Under the pieces are notes generated by a model, which was not told where the DNA came from, did not search any database, and worked only from the letters and a program-made list of their open reading frames with translations. 64,000 nucleotides of DNA, taken from the NCBI RefSeq assembly GCF_001263415.1, contig NZ_LGTE01000014.1:1-64000 (forward strand). Reading direction: 5' to 3'. Shown one piece after another: positions 8,227-17,200 of this stretch (position 1 is its first letter; the number at the start of each line of letters is the position of its first letter). Origin of the DNA: Thermincola ferriacetica. Its GTDB lineage: Bacteria > Bacillota > Thermincolia > Thermincolales > Thermincolaceae. A program made the translations under genes and the position numbers.

Positions 8227-8456
8227 TCTGTCACCCTCCCTTTTTTAAATTGTTATAATTGTTCTTAAAGTTAATTATAATTAATGAGGTGGCAAAAGGA
8301 AAGAATTTTCCGCTAATTAACATTTTGGAACAAAAGATTTTTAAGGTTCATCCAGCCAGAGATCAAAAGTAGCGCTGCTTATACAGCATCTGGAAGGGTG
8401 GGTGGGGTGTCCCGGCTACCATGGAGCTTGGTGCTGCAAACCCTGGCCAGGCAAAT

Positions 8457-8492
8457 ACCCGCTACGGAGGTAAAACAACTGTTGCTCCGAGG
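8457..8492 (+). repeat. Repeat module CCGCTAYGGAGGTAAAAC with GTTGCTCCGAGG
   Basis: The left half (CCGCTACGGAGGTAAAAC) recurs at 6356-6373 and, inverted, near 8658-8680. The right half (GGTAAAACAACTGTTGCTCCGAGG in two overlapping parts) recurs inverted at 9021-9046 and in degenerate form at 39662-39684. Confidence 0.55.
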
Positions 8493-8496
8493 TTAC

Positions 8497-8641
8497 GGGC
8501 GGAGACAGTGTAAACTCCGTTCGGTTGAAATTGCCGGACCCGGCCAAATCGTCATCCGTGACTCAATGGCCGGGTTTCCGGCGTCCGTGCCGGAAACGGC
8601 AATTTCAAGTCCTCACTGTCGTTAACACTGTCTATCCGCCC
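8497..8641. repeat. Long inverted repeat (three nested stems)
   Basis: GGGCGGAGACAGTGT (8497-8511) faces ACACTGTC-TATCCGCCC (8625-8641); TTGAAATTGCCG (8525-8536) faces CGGCAATTTCAA (8597-8608) perfectly; CCCGGCC (8539-8545) faces GGCCGGG (8568-8574). The nested order supports a folded RNA or hairpin-type mobile element. No coding capacity is evident. Confidence 0.6.
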
Positions 8642-8739
8642 TCCACCAAGTCGCAACTTAATGTTTTACCTCCATAGCGGTATTTTCTGTTTTTCTTAAA
8701 GCAATGGTTATTTCACCATGCAGCGCCTGCCGGCAACAG

Positions 8740-9005
8740 GGAGGGGTGGGTAGGGTTCACAGGCTACCGTTTGGGAGCGACTGCGCCCGCAAAACCGCTG
8801 CCGGGCAGGCAGGGAGTTCCCGCATGTTTGAAGATGGCGAAGGCCGCCGGGAAGTCGGGTACTTAACTTATCTTGAGTGCCCGGACGGGAGGCGGCCTGA
8901 CCTGTGAGAAATGCAATATGAGCCATCGAGTTCGGGAACGCTGCCTGAACGGCAAGGGTTTGCAGCACAAAGCTCCCTGGTAGCGGAGAACCCCTCCACC
9001 CCTCC
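8740..9005 (+). repeat. Dispersed structured element, copy 2 (complete)
   Basis: This is the full-length partner of copy 1 at 1-229. Its ends form an imperfect terminal inverted repeat: GGAGGGGTGGGTAGGGTTC...GGCTACC at the left, and the complement of GGTAGCGGAG..CCCCTCCACCCCTCC at the right. Inside, CAGGCAG and TTCCCG of the left arm pair with CTGCCTG and CGGGAA of the right arm, AGGCCGCC pairs with GGCGGCCT, and the tip stem is GTC-GGGTACT with AGTGCCCGGAC. Whether it is an RNA gene or a MITE-like element is undecided. Confidence 0.6.
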
Positions 9006-9020
9006 TTAGATGGGGAGGCA

Positions 9021-9046
9021 TAGCCTCGGAGCAACGGTTGTTTCAC
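9021..9046 (-). repeat. Inverted copy of the GGTGAAACAAC...GCTCCGAGG module
   Basis: Read on the minus strand it gives GGTGAAACAACC followed by GTTGCTCCGAGG, matching 8469-8492. The GGTGAAACAACC part is the motif that recurs between genes at 39662 and 55799. Confidence 0.5.
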
Positions 9047-9158
9047 CGGCACAGCGGCAAACTAAGAAAACTCTAATATGCACAAATTACCCTGGTTTAA
9101 CATAAGATAAACCGAGGTTAGCACTCAACTCAAAAAATAAACATAAGGAGGGTTATAT

Positions 9159-9254
9159 ATGGCTGATGTTAAAACTCAAGAATGGTGGGGTAACTTTGCG
9201 TTTATTCTCTTCTTAGTTCTTATCCTTCTCTTCTTCGGAGACGGAGTTTGGTAG
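9159..9254 (+). CDS. 31-residue single-pass membrane peptide (YjcZ-like)
   Basis: This short frame encodes a polar start (MADVKTQEWWGN), one hydrophobic helix (FAFILFLVLILLFF) and the tail GDGVW. AAGGAGGG lies seven bases before the ATG and a strong terminator follows about 50 bases after the stop, so it is very probably a real monocistronic gene. The layout recalls the YjcZ/SspO-type mini-proteins of Firmicutes, some of which are made in spores; the match is by pattern only. It may sit in the inner membrane as an accessory or regulatory peptide. Confidence 0.7.
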   Translation: MADVKTQEWWGNFAFILFLVLILLFFGDGVW

Positions 9255-9305
9255 AAACTGTTGGACCAAAAACACAACAAATAAAATACTAATACCAACT
9301 GAAAA

Positions 9306-9370
9306 AAAGAGGTCAAATGCTTCCTTGGACATTAGTCCCACCCCGCGAACATTTGACCTCTTTCTTTTAT
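9306..9370 (+). terminator. Terminator of the 31-residue peptide gene
   Basis: AAAGAGGTCAAATG (9306-9319) pairs perfectly with CATTTGACCTCTTT (9350-9363) over 14 pairs, with a 30-base loop and a T-rich tail (TTTCTTTTAT). The loop is longer than usual for a terminator. Confidence 0.75.
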
Positions 9371-9383
9371 CTTATAAAATTTA

Positions 9384-9412
9384 TTGATTTTTTACCATAA
9401 TTCGATTATAAT
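9384..9412 (+). promoter_or_regulatory. Sigma-A promoter of the zinc-ribbon gene
   Basis: TTGATT (9384-9389) and TATAAT (9407-9412) are 17 bases apart. The expected start near 9419 places the hairpin at 9424-9499 at the very 5' end of the transcript. Confidence 0.75.
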
Positions 9413-9423
9413 TGGCATAGCAT

Positions 9424-9499
9424 CTTATTCGCGTCGGTATAGTTCAATGCCTCATCCTTATAAACGGAAGTGAACTAACCTCTCGACGGTCAGAATAAG
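9424..9499 (+). promoter_or_regulatory. Hairpin leader upstream of the zinc-ribbon gene
   Basis: Three nested helices: CTTATTC (9424-9430) with GAATAAG (9493-9499), CGTCG (9432-9436) with CGACG (9484-9488), and GGT-a-TAGTTCA (9437-9446) with TGAACTAACC (9471-9480). The ribosome site follows 20 bases later. It looks like a designed 5' UTR structure (stability element or regulator), not a terminator. Confidence 0.55.
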
Positions 9500-9528
9500 T
9501 GAATCCCCTAAGGTAAGGAGGTTAGAAA

Positions 9529-9810
9529 ATGTTCCAGGACAAAACTCTCGTTTGTAAGGAATGCGGCGCTGATTTTGTATTTTCAGCCAGTGAACAGGAA
9601 TTTTACGCCGAAAAAGGTTTTCAAAATGAACCTGCCAGATGCCCTGAGTGCCGCGCAGCACGCAAACAGAGAACGAATAAAGGCAGCAGAGGCCCCAGGG
9701 AAATGTACAACGTTATCTGCAGCAATTGCGGCGCAGAAACCCGGGTTCCTTTTAAACCGTCCCAGGATAGGCCCGTATACTGCAGGGACTGTTTTGAAAA
9801 TCTCAGGTAA
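9529..9810 (+). CDS. Double zinc-ribbon protein (CxxC-x17-CxxC type)
   Basis: This 93-residue protein has two metal modules. The first has CKECGADF.FSASEQEFY..KGF and CPECRAARK (about residues 9-45), typical of the bacterial probable zinc-ribbon family. The second has CSNC, 17 residues, then CRDC (about 65-88), the CxxC-x17-CxxC domain. Such proteins are abundant but uncharacterised; nucleic-acid or ribosome binding is a guess. AAGGAGG precedes the ATG. The gene has its own promoter and a structured leader, which suggests post-transcriptional control. Confidence 0.85.
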   Translation: MFQDKTLVCKECGADFVFSASEQEFYAEKGFQNEPARCPECRAARKQRTNKGSRGPREMYNVICSNCGAETRVPFKPSQDRPVYCRDCFENLR

Positions 9811-9897
9811 AAGTTGATATTCATGTATAACTGACCGGAGGATAACAATACTCCGGTCTTCCTATTTTCCAGCTTTATTTAAGACTGTTACCTATTT

Positions 9898-11367
9898 TTA
9901 AAGCCTTTTCGGGACAAACAGATATCTTCCGTCCTCTTCACCAATCACTTCATAATTATCATTTCGGAGCAGATCTTCCAGAACGGGCATTTCACTGTCG
10001 ACAATAAAGATGACGTTTCTATCCTTTATCTTTAATACTTCATTTAAGGCCCTTTTTTCTGCCAAAACGTCATGAAAATTATGCATTTCTTCCCTGCTGT
10101 ACAATTCAATCCTGATATCCGAATAAACATAATTATTTTCACGCCAGTCATCTTTGTTCAGAACAAAAAGAAGATAATCTGAAAGATATTGCTTGCAAAC
10201 AATTAGATTCTGAGTCATGGGCAGCCTGGCCAGCAGGTTTTCCAGAGGCAAAGGATCGGCAGGCAAAGGTTCATCAGACATCTTTTGGGAAACGAAAAAT
10301 CCCGTTAATCCTATCGCGACAATGATGCTGGTACCTATAAGAACCGCTCCGATTTTTCTTTTCTCTTTCAGAATATCGTCAACAACAGGCCCTGCAATAA
10401 AAATAAATACGGGAACTGTAAACATCATATTCCGGTAACTGTAAAGAATCAGGCCGGTAAAAACCAAACCCAAAAGATAATCCAGCAAAGCTCTCTTTTT
10501 ATATACCAGAGAAAATACTATCAGAACAGCCATCAAAAAAGGTGCAAAAAAGAATTTGAATACGAGGAACAGGGGAAACTTATAATCGTGTTCGAAATAA
10601 CGCTGCAGTACCGAAAAAGGCGAAGACCATTCAAGCACTTCATTGTGCCGGATATTTACACCGGAATGAAACAGGTCAATTAGAAAATCGTAGCGGTTAT
10701 GTATTAAAATAAAAAGTACAGTTATCAAACCAAGTGATACCGGCAAAACCCCTGTAAAAAAATAAAACTTTTCTTTCTCCCCGTCAACATAGGCATTTAC
10801 GGCAAATAAGACCAGAACCATCAAACCGTAAACCCAAAAACCGTGTACCTGGCTCCACACCATCAGTGTTAGTATTATCCCGCCAAAGAGACCGGCTGTC
10901 GGTTTTTGCCTGCATCTGTCGGCAGCAATGAAAAAAATCATAAAAAAAATTAACGACAGGATGTTTGGCCTGATATTTAAAAAAGGAATGGTAAAAAACA
11001 TAATGAATGAAAGCAGCAGCAGAAACGCCCGTCGGCTAAAGTACTTTAAGCCCAAATAAGTAAACATCAGTCCTATAAGAACTGACAGGAATACCCCGAT
11101 CATTTCTAAGGAAAAAAGACCGCCCATTTTATAAACCATATAAAAAAACAGTTGAGCAAGCCAGGAGTGATAAATCATGGGGCTGGCTTCATGGTTATAG
11201 ACCAGAAAACCTGTCTGGGGAACGCTATGGTGAGTGTATATATACCGTCCTGCCAGTAAGTGATACCATGTATCATCATGGACCTGTATACTTTCCATGA
11301 CGGCTGCTGCCGCAAAAACAATTATCACAGGTATAACAACTTTCCAGTTGCTTTTCAGAACTTCCAT
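9898..11367 (-). CDS. Polytopic membrane protein, GT-C glycosyltransferase-like
   Basis: This 489-residue protein has about ten hydrophobic segments and a C-terminal soluble domain of roughly 120 residues. Near the N-terminus it has an acidic pair in HDDTWYHLLAGRYI and a downstream HSWLAQLFFY, the arrangement of GT-C enzymes and mannosyltransferase-like membrane proteins, where the first loop Asp binds the lipid-linked sugar. Substrate unknown; O-glycosylation of exported proteins is one possibility. It is the last gene of the cytochrome locus, 46 bases after the first NHL gene, so it may act on the exported cytochromes or propellers. The functional call is inference from topology and motif position. 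Confidence 0.6.
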   Translation of the reverse strand: MEVLKSNWKVVIPVIIVFAAAAVMESIQVHDDTWYHLLAGRYIYTHHSVPQTGFLVYNHEASPMIYHSWLAQLFFYMVYKMGGLFSLEMIGVFLSVLIGLMFTYLGLKYFSRRAFLLLLSFIMFFTIPFLNIRPNILSLIFFMIFFIAADRCRQKPTAGLFGGIILTLMVWSQVHGFWVYGLMVLVLFAVNAYVDGEKEKFYFFTGVLPVSLGLITVLFILIHNRYDFLIDLFHSGVNIRHNEVLEWSSPFSVLQRYFEHDYKFPLFLVFKFFFAPFLMAVLIVFSLVYKKRALLDYLLGLVFTGLILYSYRNMMFTVPVFIFIAGPVVDDILKEKRKIGAVLIGTSIIVAIGLTGFFVSQKMSDEPLPADPLPLENLLARLPMTQNLIVCKQYLSDYLLFVLNKDDWRENNYVYSDIRIELYSREEMHNFHDVLAEKRALNEVLKIKDRNVIFIVDSEMPVLEDLLRNDNYEVIGEEDGRYLFVPKRL

Positions 11368-11413
11368 GGCCTCTCACCTCAGGTTGTTCATCATGTATTA
11401 CCCGGTCGACAGA

Positions 11414-12346
11414 TTAATAGCCCCACACTGATATGGCATGCTTTTCTGTGTTGGCTATGTATATAATTCTGTTTTTCCGGTCAATGGCCAGTGTAGACGG
11501 ATTAAGCAGTTCTTTCCCGTAAGTAAACATAAATTTCCCCAGATTATCAAAAACAAAAACTTTTCCCACTCCGTTATCCACTATATGTATCCGGCCAAAT
11601 CCGTCCACGGCTATACCCTGCGGGTTTTTCATCCCGATATCCGCCGTCGGAAAATCATAAGCAAACCAACCGGCACAGTTAAATACCTTGACCTTTCCTC
11701 CGGCCGGGTCAGTGACCACCACACGGCCGTCTGATGTTACAACAATGCCATAGGGGAATTCCAGCTTCTTTTTTTCGTTGTCCCCCTTCACCTCCATGAT
11801 CATTTCCCCGTCCTGAAATACGGCCAACCAACCGTTAATATTCACATCGGTGACATAAAGTACTTCCCCGTAAACCGCAGCGCTGACCGGTTTTATCTGC
11901 CGTTCTTCCGCCGTTTCATAATAAGCATCCAGCAGCCTGCCATTCGGGGCATAGAAGCCTATACCCCCGTTCAGGTAGTCAGCAATCAGCAGTCCTCGCG
12001 CAGTGCTGACCATTCCCTGGGGCGCTCCCCGACTTTTCGTTATCTTTGCCCTGAAACTACCTTTTTTCACACCTTCCGGCGAAAATATATCTACCCTTTC
12101 CTCTCCAAAATAACTGACAAAAAGTTTCTTCTCGTAAACATAAACCCAGGCCGGTTTTTTGTCGTCCGGAACCCTGATTTCCCCCAAATAAACAGGCACA
12201 TCTTTCTCTCTTAAACTGCGATGCTTCAGGGTTAAAGGTTTATCGGCCTTTCTGTAAACCATCCAGGCTGCTCCCGTTGCTACCGCTATCATTACAAAAA
12301 GGGCGGTTATAATGAAGCTTTTTTTCTTCCACCTGTTTTCTGCCAT
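11414..12346 (-). CDS. Membrane-anchored NHL-repeat beta-propeller protein (1)
   Basis: This 310-residue protein has an uncleaved-type N-terminal anchor (about residues 10-30) and then NHL-type repeats with the pattern (P.GI.V..DGRV.V.D....KV.VF), five to six blades visible between about 50 and 308. The propeller should lie outside the membrane. NHL propellers are mostly protein-binding scaffolds and no catalytic residues are recognised. It shares layout with the propellers at 25956 and 28252. It sits between the CcsA gene, 17 bases upstream, and the GT-C-like gene. Confidence 0.8.
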   Translation of the reverse strand: MAENRWKKKSFIITALFVMIAVATGAAWMVYRKADKPLTLKHRSLREKDVPVYLGEIRVPDDKKPAWVYVYEKKLFVSYFGEERVDIFSPEGVKKGSFRAKITKSRGAPQGMVSTARGLLIADYLNGGIGFYAPNGRLLDAYYETAEERQIKPVSAAVYGEVLYVTDVNINGWLAVFQDGEMIMEVKGDNEKKKLEFPYGIVVTSDGRVVVTDPAGGKVKVFNCAGWFAYDFPTADIGMKNPQGIAVDGFGRIHIVDNGVGKVFVFDNLGKFMFTYGKELLNPSTLAIDRKNRIIYIANTEKHAISVWGY

Positions 12347-12363
12347 AAATCCCTCTCCTGTTT

Positions 12364-13209
12364 CTAATCAACCGGTCTGGTAATCAGATCAAGATTGTGA
12401 TAGGTATCAGGCGTTACAATCCCGACTGCCCAGAAACTGATTATATTTGTTAACAGGCACCCCAGGCAAAGCCAGGCCAATTTTTCTCCTTTCCAGCCAA
12501 AGGTAAAATGCAGGTGCAGGTAAATTCCGTAAACAAGCCAACTAAGCAGGGACCAGGTTTCCACAGGGTCCCAGCTCCAGTAACTGCCCCATAAAAGTTT
12601 TGCCCAGATAGAACCGCTCAAGAGCATTACAGTCCCTGCCATAAAACCGACCAGGACAAGCTTCACCGAAATCCGGTCCAGCCTGGACAGTTCAGGGAGA
12701 AAACGGAACCTGTCGGGCATTTCTTCCTTACAACTATTCTTTATCAAGTACAAAATACTTGTTCCCGCGGCAAAAACGTAACAGGCCGTGGAAAGCAGGG
12801 CAAAAAGCACATGAACCACCAGCCAGTTGCTCTTATAGGCGGCTGTTAACGGCTCAATCGCAGGGTTATCGGCATAACCCCAGCCCATGACCAGGAAAGC
12901 AAAAGGTACGGAAATTAAACCGACGGGTCCTGTATGGCTGTATATACGTCTGGCGGCCAGGTACACCCCCACAGCCAGCCAGGCAACGGTGATGTTTAAT
13001 TCATATAAGGTCCTGACCGGCAGGTGATCGGAAGTTACGGAACGGGTCACCACCACCACCGTATTGGCCAAAAATCCTGCCCAGATGATAACTTTTTCTG
13101 TTTTTTCGGCAAATACCTTGCCGCGGGCAAACCAGGCAATATAAAAAAGGGTGGCCCCAATGTAACTGCCAACGGTAACCCAAAAAAAGAACATCTCCGT
13201 TTTGGACAT
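12364..13209 (-). CDS. ccsA: Cytochrome c biogenesis protein CcsA/ResC
   Basis: CcsA (ResC) forms, with ResB, the System II synthase that moves heme across the membrane and attaches it to CxxCH motifs of exported cytochromes. This protein of about 281 residues has eight or so membrane helices. It carries the WWD-type heme-handling signature as WGSYWSWDPVETWSLLSWLVYGIYLHLHF in two adjacent parts, plus conserved His residues around HV and near the end (TYHN). The start at 13209 has AGGGGGAG seven bases upstream; an alternative ATG at 13227 overlaps the resB stop (ATGA) and would add six residues. Placement inside the cytochrome locus indicates a dedicated ligation system. Confidence 0.92.
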   Translation of the reverse strand: MSKTEMFFFWVTVGSYIGATLFYIAWFARGKVFAEKTEKVIIWAGFLANTVVVVTRSVTSDHLPVRTLYELNITVAWLAVGVYLAARRIYSHTGPVGLISVPFAFLVMGWGYADNPAIEPLTAAYKSNWLVVHVLFALLSTACYVFAAGTSILYLIKNSCKEEMPDRFRFLPELSRLDRISVKLVLVGFMAGTVMLLSGSIWAKLLWGSYWSWDPVETWSLLSWLVYGIYLHLHFTFGWKGEKLAWLCLGCLLTNIISFWAVGIVTPDTYHNLDLITRPVD

Positions 13210-13223
13210 CTGTGTTCTCCCCC

Positions 13224-14216
13224 TCATCTGCGGCTGAAAAAAACTCTGAAAAAAAGCCCGGCCACTGCCAGTATACTGCCCAGGTAAATAAAAATTTCAC
13301 CCGGATCACTGGAAACGTCAAACTTTTCCCAGAAACGGTGTTCTACAAACTTAACTTCAAATTTACCGACTTTTTTGCTCTGACCCTGCCGGATAATATT
13401 TTTGCCATCCTGCTGCCCGGATATTTTTATTTCGGTGGCCGGCTTTACGGGAAATACCTCATTCTGCACCGGCCTTCCACCGGGAGAAATATCCGGGTAG
13501 AACCTTACTTCCCATTCGCCCAGGTCCGGGATGGAAAACCGGTCGTAATAAACCCCGTCCCTGTGGGTGGCAATATTCAGGAAATCATCCAGTACCAATT
13601 TCCCCTGTTTTTTTACCTGCAGGCGAACCGAATACCCCCAGTTCATGGAACGCCAGTAGTAACCCATAAACTTTACGGGCCGGTTTATTTCCATTACCCG
13701 GCGGTTTGGAAAAGTCCCCGTAAAAAAGTCCAAATCACTCCGCACCTGCCCGACGTTGTTGCCTTCCCGCACCAGCTCCAGTTTTTTCAGACCTACGGTG
13801 TATTCCTCAAAAACATGAAGCCGGCCTTTTTCCATACTTTCCATGTCAGCAGGAAACTTTATAGCCACACCCTCCGGAATCATGACGCTTCCTCTCATGC
13901 CGAAAAGGGATGAAACAGCAAAGCCGAACAGAATCACCACCATTCCCGTATGAAAGATAACGGATCCCCAAACGGCAACATTAAATCTGGTACCTCGGGG
14001 CTCTCTGAACCGGGCAGACACCCTTAGCAGGGTACAGACCGTCATGCTCGCGGCCAGGCCGAAAAAAACAATACCGGTTAAGACCGTAGCAAACAGAGAC
14101 CCCGGCCCGTTCCGCCCCGGCAAAAGGTAAAATCTGACCAATATCCCGCCTAGCAGAGCCAGCATCAGTACGAGGGCCGTATTTATATATTTTTTCCCTG
14201 TCATTGCAATGTCCAC
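13224..14216 (-). CDS. resB: Cytochrome c biogenesis protein ResB/Ccs1
   Basis: This 330-residue ResB-family protein is the partner of CcsA. Helices near residues 10-30, 40-60 and 78-100 precede a large external domain (about 110-300) with the family-type strands VMEINRPVKFMGYYWRS and GEIFIYLGSILAVAGLF at the C-terminus. It is thought to hold apocytochrome thiols reduced and to channel them to CcsA. It lies 57 bases after the giant cytochrome and overlaps ccsA, so ligase and substrate are probably made together. It is somewhat short for the family, but complete. Confidence 0.9.
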   Translation of the reverse strand: MDIAMTGKKYINTALVLMLALLGGILVRFYLLPGRNGPGSLFATVLTGIVFFGLAASMTVCTLLRVSARFREPRGTRFNVAVWGSVIFHTGMVVILFGFAVSSLFGMRGSVMIPEGVAIKFPADMESMEKGRLHVFEEYTVGLKKLELVREGNNVGQVRSDLDFFTGTFPNRRVMEINRPVKFMGYYWRSMNWGYSVRLQVKKQGKLVLDDFLNIATHRDGVYYDRFSIPDLGEWEVRFYPDISPGGRPVQNEVFPVKPATEIKISGQQDGKNIIRQGQSKKVGKFEVKFVEHRFWEKFDVSSDPGEIFIYLGSILAVAGLFFRVFFSRR

Positions 14217-14273
14217 CCTTCATGGCAACGGAATATGAAAACAGGACAGGTGGCAGTTCACCACCTGTCACTG

Positions 14274-17200
14274 TTAATATGTCTTGGCGCCATGGTTGCA
14301 GGAATAGGATGATATTCCCGCCACGGCTAAAGTATTACAGCTTCGGGTTCCTGTCGTATCGACAGTTTGGATAAAGAATCCGTTAAGGCCTTTCACCGCC
14401 CGGTAACTTCCGTCAGACTGCGTTGAAAAAGCGGCATTTTCACCATGGAGGGAAACATACTGGGTGCTGTTCTGCATGTATCCGGCAAAGTGGCAGTAGC
14501 GGCATACATTGGTGCCAAAGGTCGCCATAAAAGCGTCTGCTGCCGCCGAGCTGACCTTGGTGGTCAGGTCGCCGTAATGGTTGGACTTCCTGTGATAACT
14601 GCCGGTAGGGTCACTATCCGCCAGTGTTGCGGCAGATGAATCATTACCGTACTCCGTCGCCGGGTGACACTCGTTGCAGAAGCTGGCACTCCGCGGGTTT
14701 CCTTTCAGGATATAATCCCAGTTAGACCCGTGCGGCCCTCGCGGCTTACCGCCGGTGGTATCGGGGTTACCGTGGCAGTCGGAACAGGTCATATTGAACC
14801 GCCGGTTCGGATTGCTCGGGTGGAAGGCATACCCCGGTTTTGACGGGTCATTGGGAAACAGTTTATCGGCCTTCGCATTAATCGTTGCATTGTTAAAAGA
14901 TGTCTTTTTAGTGAAACTGAAACCGTGGGTTGAAACGTTATTCGGATTGAGATAGGCCACTATCCGTTTACCGCCCGATGTCGCCCCCGAATAACTGGAA
15001 TGGCACTTAAAGCATACCATATATTCTTGCAGTTCAGCCGGTTCTGTGGACACATCCGGCACAAATTCATAAGTATAGCCGTCAATCGCATAGGGGTTGT
15101 TCTTCCACGTACTGCTGTTCGGGTCCGGCGTATTTACAGCCGGCGAAGCAATAACCTTGACCCCGCTGACTCCTTTAAAGGCCTTGGATAACCGGGTGGT
15201 TAAGGGTTCTGATGCATCCATGTCCTGCACCGCATGCACGTTGTGGCAGTCCAGGCATTCCACATGCCGCTCCGCGGTCTTGATATCCTCATCAAAGGAG
15301 TGGACCAGGAAGGTGCCGCCCGGCAGGTGCCCGATGCCTTTGTCCTCCCAGAATTTAAGGTTACTGGCGGCGGTTATTCCATTATGGCATGTATAGCACA
15401 CATTTTCTTCCCAGTCAAAGACATTACCTACAATATTTGTTACATTGCCCCAGGCATCAATAACAGCCGTACCGTGAGGATCATGGCAGTTGATGCATTT
15501 TCCTTTCTGGTCTGCCGCAGCAGGTTCAGTATAATAGGTCCCGCCCGGCCAGGACGCCTTAGCCTTATGCACCCCCGCACTAAATACGGCAAAGCCCGGG
15601 TAACCGCTGGTTTTGGCCTTAATGGCTGGATATTCATGGCACTTGTTGCAGATTTCGCTGTTCGGTCCGTCATTCATAACCAGCATCTTGGGAATAACCT
15701 TGGCCGGGTCAGTACTGCCGTCGGTGGTGCGCCCGTGGCTGTTATGGCAGTTCAGGCAGACACCTTTTTCCCACACAGTTTTGTTGTAAACTATCGGCGT
15801 GTTAAAGTCGGCCAGCCACTGGGCATTAAGACCGTGTTTCGAGTTGTTGTATACTTTGGACCCGTCAAAGAGCCCCGTATCGGCCACAACATCTTCCCTG
15901 TCGTGGCACTTCAGACATAACAGGTTCTTTTCTGCTCCCGCCTCGTTTACAGGGTACCGTAGCATGGCCCCCTCCGCATCTTTATGGGGTTCATGGCAGT
16001 TGATACACTCACCGCTGCCGTAATCAGCAAGCTTCATTTTACTGTTATAGGGCACTCCGGTAGACGGGTTAATACTGGAATTACCGTGGTAGGTCTTTTC
16101 GTATACTGTCTTGCCACCGTATTCGCCATAAGCATAAGCGTCGCCATGACAACCGTAGCACAACGGATTAAGGTTCTGACCGGTACCGGCATTGGCGGAA
16201 CTCTTGATATATTCCCTGGTCGTATTTTCCGTCCCGGGCACAAATCTGCCGTGAGGGTCATGGCAATTGTAGCATCTGCCCGCATCTTCGTATACCCTCT
16301 CCCCTACCCAGTAGCGCGGAGTATAACCGCCTGAATATGTCACATGGAACACATAATCGGTGCTGTCATAGGCCTTGCCGTGGGCGGTCTTGTTGTACTC
16401 CACAGCTCCCGCATACCTGCCGCTGGCCGAGGGATTGGTATGGCAGATAAAGCACAGGTTGTTGTCATCGGGCGCCCTTAAAAGGTGCTTATAGTCAGAC
16501 CCATGCGGTACATGGCACTTGGTACAGTTACTTTCATACTGGCTGTTGTCCGACATTTTATAAACCGGAAAATCAACATTGTGTTTGGACTTATAATAAG
16601 CGGCAGTAATTTTATGATTGACCGTAAACTTATTATAATCACCAGGCTGGGCTTTCCCCTGTTCATGGCAGGACATGCACAGCCAGAGTTCAATGGAATC
16701 ATCGCCTGTCCTGGCAGTAATTGCCGACACCGGCGCTGTCAATTCGGACATATTGCCGGACCGGTCATATGCGGCAATCCTGTAATAGTACAGGGTATTA
16801 CCCCTTAAACCGGTATCCGTAAAGGTCAGGTCTTCTGTCTCACCCACGCGCAGGTATTCGATATTGTTCCGGCTGCGGTAAACGGCGTAGGCCACCACAC
16901 CGTCGGTCTCAGCGAAAGGATTGGTCCACCCAAGTACCATCTCGTTCCTGCCGCCGGCCTGAACACTCAGGTTCTTTGGTTTATTTGGCGGTGTGGTATC
17001 GTCTGACAGGTTAAATGGCAAAGTGGCAGCGGATACTGTCGTTGCCGTGGACTGGTTGCCGTGCAGGTCAACAGCCTTCACCTGATAATAGTACGTAGTT
17101 CCCGGTTTCAGCCCGTAATCCATAAACCCGGTGGTCGTGGTTGAACCGGCCAGGTAATAGGGCCCTCCGGCCTGCAGTGCACGATATACATTGTAGCCAC

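Larger units (their letters stand above)
8227..9158. other. 930-base non-coding stretch built from repeat modules
   Basis: No credible protein gene lies here; the open frames are repeat-derived. It contains, in order, an AT-rich promoter region for the 8011 gene, a repeat module at 8396-8440, the module at 8457-8492, a long inverted repeat at 8497-8641, an inverted module near 8658-8680, a GGTTATTTCACC site at 8706-8717, the structured element at 8740-9005, and an inverted copy of the 8469-8492 module at 9021-9046. The density of related, differently oriented blocks suggests repeated insertion at one site. Confidence 0.6.

Noticed and set aside
8740-9005. Structured element considered as a group II intron, retron or known riboswitch
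   Set aside because: I saw no domain V-like GAGC..GAAA hairpin, no reverse transcriptase gene, and no recognisable riboswitch core.
8398-9052. Three open frames of 67-114 codons in the repeat region
   Set aside because: They are built from repeat modules, lack ribosome sites, and change frame between repeat copies.
13212-13913. Plus-strand frame of 233 codons opposite resB
   Set aside because: Shadow of the ResB reading frame with no independent evidence.
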